Shown: positions 32,251 through 39,826 of the stretch, piece after piece
How the letters are laid out: every line of letters starts with the position of its first letter
Numbering within the stretch: position 1 is the first letter of the stretch
Source of the DNA: Bacteroidota bacterium
GTDB lineage: Bacteria > Bacteroidota > Bacteroidia > JABEUT01
Reading direction: 5' to 3'
Assembly: GCA_013285655.1 (NCBI GenBank)
Contig: JABDHI010000021.1
Location: 1-41,954 of the forward strand
DNA length: 41,954 nucleotides
Position numbers and translations under genes: made by a program
Notes under the pieces: generated by a model
What the model was told of the DNA's origin: nothing
The model's database searches: none
Seen by the model: only the letters and a program-made list of their open reading frames with translations

Positions 32251-33901
32251 TTTTAAAATGGTGAAGCTTGCCGACATTGTCATTGGCAATACTAACCCCC
32301 GAACAGAATTTGATAAAAGCGCTATTAACGAGTTGGCGAAGTCAATATCTGTGCATGGTGTTATACAGAACATCACGCTCCGTGAAGGCAAGAAAAAAGG
32401 ATACGAGCTTGTATGTGGAGAGCGCCGATACCGTGCAAGCTTAATTGCTAATCTTACTGAGATTCCTGCAGTAATAAGAGAGCTGACTGATGATCAGGTA
32501 TTCGAATTGCAAATAACTGAAAATCTTCAAAGAAAAGACATATCACCAATAGAAGAAGCGATGGCATTTAATGCTATCCAAAAGAAGAAGGGTTTGGACA
32601 TAAAGCAGATAAGTGTAAAATTTGGTAAGTCTGAAAAATATATAGCTACCAGACTGAAGCTTATAAATCTCATTCCTAAATTTCAAGAAGCATTATTCAA
32701 GGGGTATATTAATTTACAGGAAGCATTGCAAGTGGTTCTTCTCTGCAAGGAGGACCAAGAAGCGCTCTATGAGGAAGCTTCTGATAATTCTTTAGGGGAT
32801 GGTAAAATGGAGATTACCGATTACGATATAAATCAATTTCTCCGGGTATTAAAAGAAGCCCCGTTTGATACCAAGGATCCGAAACTCATAAAGACAATTG
32901 GTGCATGTGCGGGATGTCAATTTAACACTGCTAACAACGGATTGTTATTTACCGATTCCGGGAAGGAAGCGAAATGCATGAACGGCAAATGCTATGAAGA
33001 TAAGTCTGCAGCTGCATTTAATGTTCGGTTAAAAGAAGCATTAGAGGATCCGGCTATTGAATTTTTACAACAGGCATACATGACTGTTGCAGAGAAGAGT
33101 GTACAAGATCTTGTAAAGGGACATAAGGTATACACTTCTTACACATTTGACTACAGCAAGGGTGGTAAGAGCCCTGCCTATCCTACCAGGGCTTTTGTCT
33201 TGGAGGGTTCCGGTAAGGGAAGTTTTGTATATGGCCGTATTAAAAAAATGGATAACGGAAATACAGGTAACACATCAACTGCAGCAGCGTTCAAAGAAGC
33301 CACTACTAAGGGTAAGGTAAGTGCAAAACAAATAAATGATGAGATAGCCAGGTTAAAGGGTAAGGAGAAGCGCAGTATAGAGCTGGATTCTGAAAAAGTG
33401 GCATTGCAAGTTTATGAAGCGTTGGCGATCAATGATAAATTCAAAAACAGCCAAGAACCTTTAAGCCATACAGAACTTGTAGCGGCGGTCCAATTAGTAT
33501 GGGAAGAAGGACTTGGTTTTGATAAGGACGGATACTACAAAGCGGCTGGGCTTCCATTCAAAGGAAGATTTGTAGATGCATTGAAGTTTTGCGAAGCACT
33601 TATTGGATTAAGTAAAGAAAAGTTAATGACAGTATTGGCTATCACCATCCGACATGCAATAATTGAGAAATTCAACTATATGGCTGGGTATACTGTTAAA
33701 TCAGCCCATGTACTTAACGTAGAAGCCTTGTTAACCCAATATGATAATGCAAAGGTGCAAAGCATTAAAGCTGAGATTAAAACTAAAGCTTCAGAAAGAG
33801 CTGAGAAGATGCAAAAGACAATAGCCAAGCTTTCTGAAATGAAATCCCCCCCCCCAAAAAAAAATAAAGAGCCTCACAAACAATTAACAATAAACATTTA
33901 A
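32234..33901 (+). CDS. ParB/Spo0J-like protein, phage type
   Basis: 555 residues. The ParB N-terminal domain (10-100) has GERRYRA (62-68) and TENLQRKDISPIEEA (95-109), followed by an HTH (DIKQISVKFGKSEKYIATRL, about 116-135). In the middle there is a Cys-rich patch (GACAGCQFN, then KCMNGKC, about 222-258) that could bind zinc, and a helical C-terminus. No ParA gene is adjacent, so in this integrated phage it may regulate transcription or use its CTP-dependent clamp for DNA handling. Its 3' end holds a C10A9 homopolymer run. Confidence 0.85.
   Translation: MKNTTNFKMVKLADIVIGNTNPRTEFDKSAINELAKSISVHGVIQNITLREGKKKGYELVCGERRYRASLIANLTEIPAVIRELTDDQVFELQITENLQRKDISPIEEAMAFNAIQKKKGLDIKQISVKFGKSEKYIATRLKLINLIPKFQEALFKGYINLQEALQVVLLCKEDQEALYEEASDNSLGDGKMEITDYDINQFLRVLKEAPFDTKDPKLIKTIGACAGCQFNTANNGLLFTDSGKEAKCMNGKCYEDKSAAAFNVRLKEALEDPAIEFLQQAYMTVAEKSVQDLVKGHKVYTSYTFDYSKGGKSPAYPTRAFVLEGSGKGSFVYGRIKKMDNGNTGNTSTAAAFKEATTKGKVSAKQINDEIARLKGKEKRSIELDSEKVALQVYEALAINDKFKNSQEPLSHTELVAAVQLVWEEGLGFDKDGYYKAAGLPFKGRFVDALKFCEALIGLSKEKLMTVLAITIRHAIIEKFNYMAGYTVKSAHVLNVEALLTQYDNAKVQSIKAEIKTKASERAEKMQKTIAKLSEMKSPPPKKNKEPHKQLTINI
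33846..33864 (+). repeat. C10A9 homopolymer run in the ParB-like gene
   Basis: Ten C then nine A, encoding SPPPKKN about 17 residues from the end of the ParB-like protein. A slip here would only change the short basic tail. Confidence 0.8.
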
Positions 33902-33913
33902 CTCAAATCAATT

Positions 33914-34353
33914 ATGAAACTAAAAACATTCAACGCAGAGACTTGCCCTCCTGCTACACGTTCAGGGCAAAAGACAATTCGGTTTGCTGTTGCCGGGCAA
34001 ATAACCTTAAGCAAGGCCATAGTTAAAGAGCTGGGCCTTAAAATAGGCGACACGATATCATTCCACCAGGATGAGGAAGAAGAAATGAACTGGTTCATAT
34101 CAGTTAAAACAGATGATGGTTTTAAGCTTCGCCAATATAAAGATGCTGATTCATTATTGTGTAACAATTCAGCTATTTCTAAAAACATCATGGATGCCTG
34201 TTTTGATGTGACAGATGGCTACCCATCAAGCGTAGCGTTTAAAGTGTTGCTGGATAACCCTGAGAAGTTGGGGGGGGGGCAAAGTATTACCCGCTTATCT
34301 CCATTGCGCAACGAGTGGAGGAGACGGAAGAGGAAGAAGAGAACAACGATTAA
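33914..34353 (+). CDS. AbrB-like phage protein, apparently frameshifted at a G10 run
   Basis: The first 118 residues are in frame from ATG 33914: AGQITLSKAIVKELGLKIGD is a swapped-hairpin AbrB-like strand pattern, followed by WFISVKTDDGFKLRQYKD. The run G10 at 34270-34279 then intervenes. In the present frame the rest becomes very basic (NEWRRRKRKKRTT) and reads through into target C as one 313-residue ORF to 34855. With one G more (or two fewer) it reads KYYPLISIAQRVEETEEEEE and stops at 34353, 13 bp before the next ATG, a far more natural end. Either a phase-variable switch, a mutation or a sequencing error; the fusion is less likely. Confidence 0.65.
34270..34279 (+). repeat. G10 tract (possible phase-variation site)
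   Basis: Ten consecutive G in AT-leaning DNA, inside the AbrB-like gene and just before DGR target C. Changing the tract length decides whether the AbrB-like protein ends normally or is fused to the target. Confidence 0.75.
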
Positions 34354-34366
34354 TTCTAAACTAACA

Positions 34367-34855
34367 ATGGAAAACAAAACGATATCAATAGAAGCCTTGG
34401 TTAAGCTTTATACCATAGGTGACAAGAATACAAAAGCAGAATTGGTAAAGCAGTTCGGGAAAGAAACTTTCATATCCCCGGTTGGTATGCCAACAACCTG
34501 GGAGGAACTTGCTGAGGCTGTAAGTATGCATCCTATTAATTCACTACCATTTGCAAATCCAAAAGACAATAGGGAAATATCGGTAAATGCTGATTTTGTA
34601 TTGGATGTATTGAGCGAGTATATTAATAAAGACGAGACAGGCAAGATTTGGAAACCTAATCGCAAAAACAGTAAAGAGGATAAATGGTTTCCGGTATTCC
34701 AGGGCAACCCGGGAGACGGCTTCTCGTTCAACGACTCGCACTACTACCATTCCGCTTCGATTGTCGGCTCTCGCCATGAATACAGGGATAAGGCAAGGTC
34801 AGATCATGCCGGTAAATACTTCCTGAAGTATTACGAACAACGATCAACCATTTAA
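34367..34855 (+). CDS. DGR target protein C
   Basis: 162 residues from ATG 34367, the only Met that gives an N-terminus like target B (ISIEALVKLYTIGD versus TIEAALKMYPPTAE). It has an extra middle segment (TTWEELAEAVSMHPINSLPF) compared with A and B, then KWFPVF, the variable segment FSFNDSHYYHSASIVGSRH and the shared tail ARSDHAGKYFLKYYE. Bases 34717-34775 are variable repeat VR-C. It lies directly before the template repeat and RT, the usual place of a DGR target. No export signal. Confidence 0.8.
   Translation: MENKTISIEALVKLYTIGDKNTKAELVKQFGKETFISPVGMPTTWEELAEAVSMHPINSLPFANPKDNREISVNADFVLDVLSEYINKDETGKIWKPNRKNSKEDKWFPVFQGNPGDGFSFNDSHYYHSASIVGSRHEYRDKARSDHAGKYFLKYYEQRSTI
34717..34775 (+). 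repeat. DGR variable repeat VR-C
   Basis: 59 bp, ungapped match to the template repeat: 12 differences at template adenines and one at a G (G to C at 34753). Hypervariable core 34730-34762. It is closer to the template than VR-A and VR-B are. Confidence 0.92.
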
Positions 34856-34890
34856 TATGATAAGGTGGTGCATCAACCGAGGTGACTATT

Positions 34891-34949
34891 CAGCTTCTCG
34901 TTCAACAACTCGAACAACTACAATACGAATACGAATGTCAGCTCTCACC
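34891..34949 (+). repeat. DGR template repeat (TR)
   Basis: 59 bp with 20 adenines, 17 of them in the 33-base core 34904-34936. Read in the target frame it encodes FNNSNNYNTNTNVSS, i.e. AAC/AAT/TAC/ACG/AGC codons whose adenines can be randomised without making stop codons from AAY. It lies 111 bp before the RT gene on the same strand. The following bases (34950-35009) still align with the targets' 3' ends but include an in-frame TGA (34955-34957). The flanks differ from those of the variable repeats by A/G at 34892, 34940 and 34947. Confidence 0.93.
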
Positions 34950-35060
34950 TATGCTGAGAACAATATGAAGATGCAGACCGTGCCAACAAGGCAAAACAAG
35001 ATTTAAAATAAAGAGGCATTGGTACCGGGAAGGGAAGATGATCTCTAACGCAAAGGCAAA

Positions 35061-36113
35061 ATGAAACGAAAAGGAAACCTATACGAACAGATATACAGCA
35101 TGAGCAACCTCAGACTGGCTTACAAGAAAGCCAGGAAGGGAAAGCGCAATCAATACGGTGTGAGGGTGTTTGCTCGCGATATCGAGGGTAACCTGCTAAA
35201 GCTTCATTATGCACTAAAGAACAAAACATACAAAACCCCTCCTTATACCGGTTTTAAAATATTCGACCCAAAGGAGCGCGATATACTCAGATTGCCATTT
35301 CCGGATCGGGTAGTGCATCATGCCATAATGAATATTATGGAGTCCATCTTTGTTTCAACTTTTACAGCCGATACATATAGCTGCATTAAGAAGAGAGGCA
35401 TACATGCAGCATCGAAAGCAGTACGAAGAGCCTTAAGAGATGAGGCAAATACAAAATACTGTCTAAAACTCGATATAAAGAAGTTCTATCAGAACATAGA
35501 TCATGGCATTCTTAAGCAACTTTTACGTAAAAAGATAAAGGATAAGGATCTGTTATGGCTACTGGATGAAATTATCGATAGCGCTGAAGGAGTACCGATC
35601 GGTAATTACTTAAGTCAATATTTCGCTAATTTTTATCTCAGCTATTTCGATCATTACATTAAAGAGGTCCTCAGGGTAAGGTATTATTTCCGTTATGCTG
35701 ATGATATGGTATTCCTGGCATCCAACAAGCCTCATTTGCATTGGATATTATCTGATATGCGCAGGTATCTTTCAGATGAATTGAAGTTAACCTTAAAAGC
35801 AAACTACCAGGTATTCCCGGTTGCAGCCAGAGGAATAGATTTTGTCGGGTATGTGCACTTCACATATACACACGTTTTATTACGGCCAAGTATCAAAAGG
35901 AGATTTGCCAGGATGCTGGTTATTAATCCTAACCCTCAGTCGATAGCATCTTATATGGGATGGTTATCACATTGCAATAGTAACAACTTAACAAACAAAT
36001 TATTACATAATGGAGCATATAGTAAAAATAGGAACAAAAGTGTACATAGGAATAGATCCGGGAGTAAACACCGGTATGGCCCAAGTAGCGCACGGAGTAT
36101 TATTCCGGTGTGA
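35061..36113 (+). CDS. DGR reverse transcriptase
   Basis: 350 residues. RT domains in order: DPKERDILRLPFPDRVVHHA (RT1-2), LKLDIKKFY with catalytic D138, GVPIGNYLSQ (177-186) and the active-site YADD (212-215). The I-G-x-x-x-S-Q form in motif 4 separates DGR RTs from retrons and group II intron RTs (Q-G-x-x-x-S-P). No maturase or endonuclease domain. It copies the TR transcript with errors at adenines; the cDNA replaces variable repeats in targets. The last 35 or so residues overlap the RuvC-like gene in another frame, so the natural end may be only partly conserved. No avd accessory gene was found. Confidence 0.93.
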   Translation: MKRKGNLYEQIYSMSNLRLAYKKARKGKRNQYGVRVFARDIEGNLLKLHYALKNKTYKTPPYTGFKIFDPKERDILRLPFPDRVVHHAIMNIMESIFVSTFTADTYSCIKKRGIHAASKAVRRALRDEANTKYCLKLDIKKFYQNIDHGILKQLLRKKIKDKDLLWLLDEIIDSAEGVPIGNYLSQYFANFYLSYFDHYIKEVLRVRYYFRYADDMVFLASNKPHLHWILSDMRRYLSDELKLTLKANYQVFPVAARGIDFVGYVHFTYTHVLLRPSIKRRFARMLVINPNPQSIASYMGWLSHCNSNNLTNKLLHNGAYSKNRNKSVHRNRSGSKHRYGPSSARSIIPV

Positions 36114-36450
36114 GACGACAGCAATACATAAGGCTATGGATTGTATACGTAACCTGAAGCAAAGCCTTGTATCACCAACCTTGGAAGTGATCATTGAAGA
36201 TGCACGTACCCGGGGAGGGTCAAGTATAAAAGCCCAAGGAGCTGGCAGCATAAAAAGAGATTGCGGTATATGGGAAGCATTCCTGAAAGATTTGGGAATA
36301 GAATATCGCTTTACCAGGCTAAGTAAAAAAAGCATTACCAAAAAGGATCCTACCTGGCTGAAGCTTCAGACCGGATGGTCCGACAGAACGAGTCAACATG
36401 CCCGTGATGCAGCATGTCTGTTATTACCATACATAAACACTAAACAATAG
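36010..36450 (+). CDS. RuvC-like Holliday-junction resolvase (phage)
   Basis: 146 residues. The RNase-H-like fold starts YIGIDPGVNTGMA (D16 catalytic), continues with EVIIEDARTRGG (second acidic residue) and ends with HARDAACLLLPY (last acidic residue), matching phage RuvC-like nucleases such as those that trim packaging substrates. Its first 104 bp lie inside the RT gene in a different frame. It may process branched DNA before the terminase, whose genes follow. Confidence 0.8.
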   Translation: MEHIVKIGTKVYIGIDPGVNTGMAQVAHGVLFRCETTAIHKAMDCIRNLKQSLVSPTLEVIIEDARTRGGSSIKAQGAGSIKRDCGIWEAFLKDLGIEYRFTRLSKKSITKKDPTWLKLQTGWSDRTSQHARDAACLLLPYINTKQ

Positions 36451-36454
36451 AGCT

Positions 36455-36631
36455 ATGCTATACGAATACAGTCCTGTTGGCTTTATCATAAATGATAGGA
36501 AGAAGCTAACTAAGGACAAAAGCCAAACAGCCCGAAGAAAACAAACCGGTAAGTCAATGACTGAACTGGATGAGAAGTTTCGGGCATTAGAAAGAGAAAA
36601 ATTAACCGTTATACCCAAACCTTTAATATGA
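36455..36631 (+). CDS. Small basic phage protein, 58 residues
   Basis: ATG 36455, 4 bp after the RuvC-like stop; its TGA overlaps the next ATG (ATGA). Lys/Arg-rich (NDRKKLTKDKSQTARRKQTG) with a helical end. No family recognised. Confidence 0.5.
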   Translation: MLYEYSPVGFIINDRKKLTKDKSQTARRKQTGKSMTELDEKFRALEREKLTVIPKPLI

Positions 36632-36843
36632 GAGGACCAAAGAAACAATCAAAACGTTTAGTGATAATAGCCGATGGCAGCGAACGCCAAGGTTATGTCG
36701 ATAGCAATGAAGTGGCCATACAAGGTAAATTTATGGTGCACCTAACCGATAAAGACTGGAACCCATTGCTTTATCCTGATAAAAAGCATAAAATTGTACT
36801 GAAGGAGTCAAACGAACTTGAACATAAAGGATTTCAAGACTAA
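36628..36843 (+). CDS. Phage protein of unknown function, 71 residues
   Basis: A small predicted beta-rich protein (KRLVIIADGSERQGYVDSNE, then GKFMVHLTDKDWNPLLY). Coupled to the gene before it by an ATGA overlap. No family recognised. Confidence 0.5.
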   Translation: MRGPKKQSKRLVIIADGSERQGYVDSNEVAIQGKFMVHLTDKDWNPLLYPDKKHKIVLKESNELEHKGFQD

Positions 36844-36852
36844 ATTTGCATT

Positions 36853-37188
36853 ATGAAAGAAGAAACATTAAAAGCTCTTGGGGCTTCATTATCGAAAAAG
36901 ACGATCGGGTTAACCACTATCCCAATTTATGAACTTAAACGCGGTCCGAATAAGGAATGCGAAGTGTATATTACTCAGGCAAGTAACAATCCTGATAATC
37001 CGAAAGAATACATAGAAAAAGAATTATGGGCTTTATACTTTATTATGGGTGATGCCCGATACAAAGCAGTCATAAGCAATCAGGTTATAAACGATGCTAA
37101 TTTTATAGAAAAGGGTATTCAGGAAGGAATGGACAAAATGAACCAAGCATTGTGGAAAGAAGCTCAGGAAATAGCTAAAAACAACTAA
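36853..37188 (+). CDS. Phage protein of unknown function, 111 residues
   Basis: Soluble, mixed alpha/beta (TTIPIYELKRGPNKECEVYI, then ELWALYFIMGDARYKAVISN) with a helical, Met/Gln-rich end. Just before the ATG is TAAATTTG (36841-36848), a possible internal promoter. No family recognised. Confidence 0.5.
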   Translation: MKEETLKALGASLSKKTIGLTTIPIYELKRGPNKECEVYITQASNNPDNPKEYIEKELWALYFIMGDARYKAVISNQVINDANFIEKGIQEGMDKMNQALWKEAQEIAKNN

Positions 37189-37189
37189 T

Positions 37190-37651
37190 ATGGAAGCAAA
37201 CGAATTAAGAATAGGCAATTACATTTGCCGCCAGTCTGAAGATGATGGTGAAGTAGTAGACACTTTTGAACCAGAACAAATTATTGGTGTAGGACCAGCC
37301 TACTATGGGGAAGGATACGTTGCATATTTTGCCGTTAAAGAAGGTCAATCACATGCTGAAAACTTACGGCTATTTAATCCTGTTAAAATTACACCAGAAT
37401 GGCTAATAAAGCTTGGGTTTAATATTACATGGTCTGGTCAAGGAGATGGAACTACCTTAGCAATTGAGGGCAAGGCATTTAATATACACACTCACGATGC
37501 AAGCAAGGGTTATGTATTTGCGAGGGAATATAGTCGTGATGGTAATACTAAATGGAACCATATCGGATATCCATCTACAAGGCTTATATATATTCATCAA
37601 CTACAAAACCTATACTTCGCTTTAACTGGCGAGGAGTTAGTATTAAAATGA
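37190..37651 (+). CDS. Conserved Bacteroidota phage protein of unknown function
   Basis: 153 residues. The ends are of a type I know from many Bacteroidota phages and mobile elements: NELRIGNYI at the start, ITPEWLIKLGF in the middle and YIHQLQNLYFALTGEEL at the end. Function unknown. Starts 1 bp after the previous stop and is followed after 1 bp by the terminase small-subunit candidate. Confidence 0.7.
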   Translation: MEANELRIGNYICRQSEDDGEVVDTFEPEQIIGVGPAYYGEGYVAYFAVKEGQSHAENLRLFNPVKITPEWLIKLGFNITWSGQGDGTTLAIEGKAFNIHTHDASKGYVFAREYSRDGNTKWNHIGYPSTRLIYIHQLQNLYFALTGEELVLK

Positions 37652-37652
37652 T

Positions 37653-38108
37653 ATGGTTAAGAGAACGACAGATAAACGACTCAAGAATCTTCACCCTGAA
37701 CGAGGTAAAAAGTTCAGCAAGACCAATCAACCATCCAAAGAACAAAAGTCTTTAGGCTGGCAAAGGAAGAAGGCTTTAAAAGAGCTTTTAAACCTATGCA
37801 TATCAGGCTCTGATGATACTAGTAAAAATGCCCGTAGTAGTTTAGCCAAGATTATAGGATGCAAACCTGCTGACTTAAAGACAATGACATTTGAAGAGGT
37901 TATCGACCTCAAGCAGATACAACGAGCTATGAAGAGCGGCCTTGATTGGGAACGCATCAAGAAAACTGTTTATGGCCAACGCCACCAGATAGAAGCGGAT
38001 ATGAGAATCCAAGCCCCGGACCTTTCACATCTTTCATTTGAACAATTAAAAGAATTGGCAAAGGATGAAGATAAAGAAGATAGCACGGGCGGAGATAGCA
38101 AGGCGTAG
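37653..38108 (+). CDS. Probable terminase small subunit
   Basis: 151 residues, basic N-terminus (KTNQPSKEQKSLGWQRKKAL), helical middle with ARSSLAKIIGCKPADLKTMT, FEEVIDLKQIQRAM and DWERIKKTVYGQ, and an acidic C-terminus (LAKDEDKEDSTGG). Size, helical DNA-binding character and a 44-bp overlap with the terminase large-subunit gene point to TerS, which recognises the packaging site. The call rests mostly on context. Confidence 0.65.
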   Translation: MVKRTTDKRLKNLHPERGKKFSKTNQPSKEQKSLGWQRKKALKELLNLCISGSDDTSKNARSSLAKIIGCKPADLKTMTFEEVIDLKQIQRAMKSGLDWERIKKTVYGQRHQIEADMRIQAPDLSHLSFEQLKELAKDEDKEDSTGGDSKA

Positions 38109-39561
38109 CTTCTGGGACTATTGTAAGTATATGGCTCCCGATTACTATCGGGAAGAAAGGCATTACCTTAAAAATGTTTGTCAGGTCCTTCAGGCATTAT
38201 ACCAAGGGCGAATAGTTAAAGATTCGCTTGATGCCGAATGGGTCGTATTGCCATTAGGAGAAAAGCCGATTGCTGGCCAGCTGATATGCAAGAAACTAAT
38301 GTTGAACATGCCACCTCAGCATGGTAAGACCCGAACACTTGTATTATTCAACAGCTGGATATTCGGCCAGAACCATTTAGAAAAGGTTATTACTGGCTCG
38401 TATAACGATACGGTTGCCTCAGATTTTAGTCGTTATACCAGGGACCGTATTTCAGAGCGGCCGGTTAATGATGAGGAAATGGTTTACTCCGATATATTCC
38501 CCGGTACCAGAATCAAACAAGGTAATGCCGGTTTTGAAAAATGGGCATTAGAAGGATCACACTTCAGTTACCTTGGTACCGGTGTGGGTGGTTCTGTTAC
38601 ATCCAAAGGTGCAAGTGTGCTTATTATCGATGATCCAGTAAAGAGCGCTGAAGATGCATTGAACATAAATAATTTGGACCGTATTTGGTTGTGGTATACA
38701 TCCACCTTCTTATCGCGTGTAAGCGCTGATCAGGGAGAGCCAATAGAAATAATTTGCATGACGCGATGGTCCAAGCTTGATATATGTGGCCGGATAGAAG
38801 ATACTGCAGAGATAAAAGAATGGTACCGAATATGCATGAAGGCTTACGATGAAGTAACGGACACCATGCTTTGCGATAGCATGCTAAGCAAGAAGCGTTT
38901 TAATGATCTCAGGCTAAAGATGCATCCGGTAATATTCAATGCCAACTATCAACAGCAAGCTATGGAGTTGGAAGGTCGATTATTTAAGACCGGTGACCTG
39001 AAGCGTTTTAAAATGTCTGATATTGATCGTGAACTTAACAAGGATAAGGAATGGCTCAAGCAAGATCCTGCAGTATTGGCTTATACCGACGTGGCTGATG
39101 AGGGTGATGATTATTTGGCAATGCCTATATCTAAGATATGGCCACAACGAGTGTACATTACTGAAGTAATATTTACCCAGGATAATATTGATATAACCAT
39201 GCCAATGGTTGTAGAGGCAATGAAACGTAACCTGGTTAAGTACAATCGTGTCGAAAGTAATAGCCAAGGAGCTGGCTTTATCCGTGATCTGAGGAAAGAG
39301 GTTGGTGTGGCCAAGGTATTGAAAGTTAACAATACAGCTCAAAAACATACACGCATTTTGCTTGAGTATGGATTCATTAAAGAGTATTGTTACTTCTTGG
39401 ACCCATCAGAATATCTCCCTGGGTCACCATACGATAAGTTTATGAATCAGCTTCAGAGCTACATGAAGGATGGTAGCAGTAAACAGCATGATGATGCGCC
39501 TGATAGCATGTCGGGTTTATCTAAGTTCATACAAGGATTCTTGCCACATCTGTTTACATAA
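38065..39561 (+). CDS. Terminase large subunit
   Basis: 498 residues. ATPase: Walker A MPPQHGKTRT (82-91), with the catalytic Lys in GKT, and Walker B ASVLIIDDP (about 188-196). A nuclease domain follows with LAYTDVADEGDDYLAMPI (metal-binding Asp) and DDAPDSMSGL near the C-terminus (late acidic residues). It packages DNA into the procapsid and cuts concatemers. The start overlaps the small subunit gene, as is usual. Confidence 0.93.
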   Translation: MKIKKIARAEIARRSFWDYCKYMAPDYYREERHYLKNVCQVLQALYQGRIVKDSLDAEWVVLPLGEKPIAGQLICKKLMLNMPPQHGKTRTLVLFNSWIFGQNHLEKVITGSYNDTVASDFSRYTRDRISERPVNDEEMVYSDIFPGTRIKQGNAGFEKWALEGSHFSYLGTGVGGSVTSKGASVLIIDDPVKSAEDALNINNLDRIWLWYTSTFLSRVSADQGEPIEIICMTRWSKLDICGRIEDTAEIKEWYRICMKAYDEVTDTMLCDSMLSKKRFNDLRLKMHPVIFNANYQQQAMELEGRLFKTGDLKRFKMSDIDRELNKDKEWLKQDPAVLAYTDVADEGDDYLAMPISKIWPQRVYITEVIFTQDNIDITMPMVVEAMKRNLVKYNRVESNSQGAGFIRDLRKEVGVAKVLKVNNTAQKHTRILLEYGFIKEYCYFLDPSEYLPGSPYDKFMNQLQSYMKDGSSKQHDDAPDSMSGLSKFIQGFLPHLFT

Positions 39562-39591
39562 AACGCCTATTATAATATAAATAATATTACA

Positions 39592-39599
39592 TATATTTG
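39592..39599 (+). promoter_or_regulatory. -7 box (TATATTTG) of the small-gene cluster after terminase
   Basis: A full TAnnTTTG match 5 bp before the ATG at 39605, in a very AT-rich gap after the terminase. It implies an almost leaderless transcript for the next six small genes. Confidence 0.45.
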
Positions 39600-39604
39600 T
39601 CAAA

Positions 39605-39826
39605 ATGTGTATTAATTGCAATCAACCGGCAAAAGTCAGCTTTACCCAATGGGAAGTATGTGGTGTTTGTAGAGAGAATAACAAGGATTTTAACACACAT
39701 GCATGTACCTGGTGCGAGGATTGTCAGGAGTTTATATGTCAGGCGCATTGGGATAACTGGCCAGCACGAGCTGAAGCATGGGCAAGAAAAACAGGAACAT
39801 GGATATTAACCAAACTTCATATATGA
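39605..39826 (+). CDS. Small zinc-finger phage protein, 73 residues
   Basis: Four CxxC pairs or near-pairs: CINC at the start, CGVC, CTWCEDC and CQAHW, enough for two zinc sites in a B-box or double-ribbon-like arrangement. Trp-rich C-terminus (WDNWPARAEAWARKTG). Possible nucleic-acid or protein adaptor; no named family. Confidence 0.6.
   Translation: MCINCNQPAKVSFTQWEVCGVCRENNKDFNTHACTWCEDCQEFICQAHWDNWPARAEAWARKTGTWILTKLHI

Noticed and set aside
33914-34855. One 313-residue fusion protein
   Set aside because: The junction region becomes unnaturally basic after the G10 run, while a one-base shift restores a natural end just before a family-like ATG.
35061-36113. RT as a retron or group II intron protein
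   Set aside because: Motif 4 ends SQ, there is no maturase or endonuclease domain and no intron-like RNA, and template/variable repeats are present.
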